Shown here in pieces: positions 6,018 to 7,060 of a DNA stretch of 7,060 nucleotides; the first letter of the stretch is position 1; every line of letters starts with the position of its first letter. Under the pieces are notes generated by a model. It worked only from the letters and a program-made list of their open reading frames with translations. It did no database searches and was not told where the DNA came from. The DNA is from Methanosarcinaceae archaeon UBA470 (GTDB lineage: Archaea > Halobacteriota > Methanosarcinia > Methanosarcinales > Methanosarcinaceae). Location: contig DAKU01000146.1 in the NCBI GenBank assembly GCA_002508425.1, positions 1-7,060 of the forward strand, read 5' to 3'. A program made the translations under genes and the position numbers.

Positions 6018-6299
6018 ATGAACAGAACACTAATTAACTATATTGTAGATGTGCCATTAATGATCCTAACAGTCCTTGAAGGACTTTCAGGCATCATTCT
6101 CCAGTTTGGATCAAGAAACGCTTCTTACCTGGGAATGAGTATGTTTGACTGGAAGCATATCCACGTAGTAGCTGGACTGCCGATGGTGGCATTATTCATC
6201 ATTCATCTCGCATTACACTGGAGATGGGTAGTCTGCGTAACAAAGAACACCTTTGGACTTAATAAGAATAATGCAGCACAAACATGCTCTACAGAGTGA
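6018..6299 (+). CDS. Small two-helix membrane protein, DUF4405 / cytochrome b-like
   Basis: From this start the protein has 93 residues with two membrane helices. The first is about residues 5-29 (LINYIVDVPLMILTVLEG..), the second about 49-72 (HVVAGLPMVALFIIHLALHW). The pattern WKHIH then HLALHWRW matches the DUF4405 family, small membrane proteins related to the b-type haem-binding cytochromes. His47, His49, His63 and His67 are possible haem ligands. A redox role at the membrane is inferred from this. An in-frame ATG at 5997 would add MKEFKLI. I prefer 6018 because AAGGAG (6000-6005) lies ahead of it at 12 bases, whereas 5997 has no good ribosome site; the choice is not firm. It is probably monocistronic, with hairpins before and after it. 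Confidence 0.75.
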   Translation: MNRTLINYIVDVPLMILTVLEGLSGIILQFGSRNASYLGMSMFDWKHIHVVAGLPMVALFIIHLALHWRWVVCVTKNTFGLNKNNAAQTCSTE

Positions 6300-6311
6300 T
6301 CTAGCTGTACC

Positions 6312-6344
6312 ATGCGGGATTGTCATATCCCGTATTCTACTTTT
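6312..6344 (+). terminator. Hairpin terminator after the DUF4405 gene
   Basis: ATGCGGGAT (6312-6320) pairs with ATCCCGTAT (6327-6335), a 9-bp stem with one G-U and a 6-base loop. A short pyrimidine tract with CTTTTC follows. It begins 12 bases after the stop codon and is the GC-richest spot in the surrounding AT-rich DNA. Confidence 0.55.
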
Positions 6345-6363
6345 CCCGATGAAATTTTATTAA

Positions 6364-6485
6364 ATGTACCGTTTTTACAGTGGATGAAATAAAATATATT
6401 AGTTATGCGGAATAGTACGTAAAAAGAGAATATTTCAATTTGGAATATCTCCCCAATTCATAGACGAGAGAATTGGATGTACCGT
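6364..6485 (+). repeat. Two direct copies of ATGTACCGT
   Basis: The nonamer ATGTACCGT occurs at 6364-6372 and again at 6477-6485, flanking the TATA box and the twin hairpins. Six bases of it (TGTACC) also occur near 6306. They may be binding sites or chance. Confidence 0.3.
6421..6476 (+). ncRNA. Twin hairpins behind a TATA box: possible small RNA
   Basis: A TATA-like AAAATATATT (6391-6400) predicts transcription start near 6420. Right there begin two adjacent hairpins: GAGAATATT/AATATCTC (6426-6451, one bulged A) and the perfect CCAATTC/GAATTGG (6453-6476, 10-base loop). No convincing reading frame covers them on the plus strand. The 3' end is not defined. The DNA is AT-rich, so short inverted repeats are expected by chance and the call is tentative. 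Confidence 0.25.
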
Positions 6486-6686
6486 AAATAAAAGAGGAAG
6501 TCTCAGAATAACATAGAAATGTAATTTTCATACTCAATTTTTGTAGAGAGGTAATAAAAGAAATATTTTTAAGAATATGTAAACTTAAAATACAACTGCT
6601 TCATATCCACTTATAAGGAGATATCAAGCTTAATTTACATTTTTATCCTTTAATGAACCTTCAAATTAGATCATGTAAAACTTTAA

Positions 6687-6830
6687 CATATAAAAGAATG
6701 GAAGCATATTCATGAAATTATTCGAATCCCCATAATGATACTGTTTACTATGCACTTTGTAGAATGCTGTAAATGGTTGATTGGTGAAACTAAAGATATT
6801 TTCAGAATAGGCTTATTAGATAGCGTTTAG
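6687..6830 (+). pseudogene. Decayed second copy of the DUF4405 gene (C-terminal half)
   Basis: A frame open from just after a TAA to the TAG at 6828 encodes KEWKHIHEIIRIPIMILF and then TMHFVECCKWLIGETKDIF. Without gaps, 36 residues from WKHIH align with the intact protein encoded at 6018-6299 with 13 identities. The matches include WKHIH, the Pro, LF, a helix His, the Trp and TK..F. The DNA also agrees well at the start (TGGAAGCATAT). There is no start codon before the WKHIH segment and stops interrupt the same frame upstream. LHW, with one of the four histidines, is replaced by ECC. AAGGAG and AAGCTT near 6615-6631 recall the start of the intact gene (6000-6016) but lie about 65 bases closer, suggesting an internal deletion. 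This is most likely a remnant of an old tandem duplication. Confidence 0.6.
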
Positions 6831-6851
6831 CAGGGCAATAAGATACCCTGC
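6830..6851. terminator. Hairpin between the DUF4405 remnant and the last gene
   Basis: GCAGGG (6830-6835) and CCCTGC (6846-6851) form a perfect 6-bp stem; GGGCA (6833-6837) and TGCCC (6849-6853) give a competing fold. It directly follows the remnant's TAG and lies 40 bases past the end of the minus-strand gene, so it could serve either strand. The T-tract is poor on both sides. Confidence 0.35.
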
Positions 6852-6893
6852 CCTAATTACCATACGAGTGAGTATTTAGTATTTAAATAAAAT

Positions 6894-7060
6894 TTAAGGA
6901 TACTTTTGATTCTGTGTAAAATGCATCATTTGAAGAGAAGTATCATCAATGAAGCCAAAATATGCAAGACATAAAGGAAGCCTCATTACATCATCTGTAG
7001 CTTTCAATGCATGTTCCATGCTTTCCCAGTGAACTAGATCTGTCCACTGGTCATTCTCAC
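6894..7060 (-). CDS. C-terminal part of an unidentified, possibly ABM-like protein (5' end outside window)
   Basis: The minus strand is open from the window edge for 54 codons to a TAA at 6894-6896. The peptide contains WTDLVHWESMEHALKA, then DDVMRLPLCLAYFGFID, then a strand-like SLQMMHF and a short tail. The pattern of a WxDxxxWxS..A..A strand-turn-helix, a helix with a Pro/Cys, and a final strand ending in MMHF resembles the small ferredoxin-fold proteins related to antibiotic biosynthesis monooxygenases. These often act as dimers on aromatic or haem-like substrates. That family call is from memory of the pattern and is weak. The reading frame itself has good amino-acid composition and seems real. 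Confidence 0.65.
   Translation of the reverse strand, partial: ENDQWTDLVHWESMEHALKATDDVMRLPLCLAYFGFIDDTSLQMMHFTQNQKYP

Noticed and set aside
6403..6531. Minus-strand 42-codon frame, MKITFLCYSETSSF and onward
   Set aside because: It is rich in Ser, Tyr and Leu in AT-rich DNA, has no recognisable ribosome site or domain, and covers the twin hairpins; it is most likely a chance frame.
6653..6715. Plus-strand 20-codon frame starting MNLQIRSCK
   Set aside because: It is short, has no ribosome site, and overlaps the DUF4405 remnant in another frame.

Overview
The window looks like a chromosomal segment of a methanogenic archaeon, most likely a methylotrophic member of the Methanosarcinaceae. The reasons are a ribose-1,5-bisphosphate isomerase of the archaeal AMP pathway, an archaea-specific UPF0216 (DUF61) gene, AT-rich TATA boxes about 25 bases upstream of start codons, and apparently leaderless genes. 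No tRNA, rRNA, CRISPR array or transposase is visible. The genus is an inference from gene content alone.

Left part (1-1921, minus strand): three genes read leftward. They are a degenerate MNT-type nucleotidyltransferase-like protein (1604-1921), a pentapeptide-repeat protein with a Qnr/McbG-like C-terminus (970-1488), and ribose-1,5-bisphosphate isomerase (1-899, cut at the window edge a few residues before its end). The last two each have their own TATA box placed so that transcription should begin at or next to the ATG. They are therefore probably separate leaderless units rather than one operon.

Middle part (1922-5773, plus strand): a divergent intergenic region with a perfect 20-bp inverted repeat leads into a UPF0216 gene (2045-2476). 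A two-enzyme metabolic module follows: a short-chain-length NAD(P)-dependent aldehyde dehydrogenase of the succinate-semialdehyde dehydrogenase type (2591-3958) and a ThDP-dependent decarboxylase that automated annotation would name acetolactate synthase (4139-5773). The pairing resembles the cyanobacterial 2-oxoglutarate decarboxylase / succinic semialdehyde dehydrogenase pair. That suggests a route from 2-oxoglutarate through succinic semialdehyde to succinate in an organism group with an otherwise incomplete TCA cycle. A tiny ORF with a strong Shine-Dalgarno sequence lies just before the ThDP gene and ends one base before its ATG.

Right part (5774-7060): a hairpin terminator, a possible Cys-containing micro-ORF overlapping the start of a small two-helix DUF4405-type membrane protein, and another hairpin terminator. 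After that comes a roughly 590-base AT-rich stretch. It is not empty: it holds a TATA box followed by two adjacent hairpins (a possible small RNA) and a decayed second copy of the DUF4405 gene's C-terminal half (6687-6830). The window ends in the C-terminal 54 codons of a minus-strand gene (6894-7060), possibly of the ABM-like ferredoxin-fold family.
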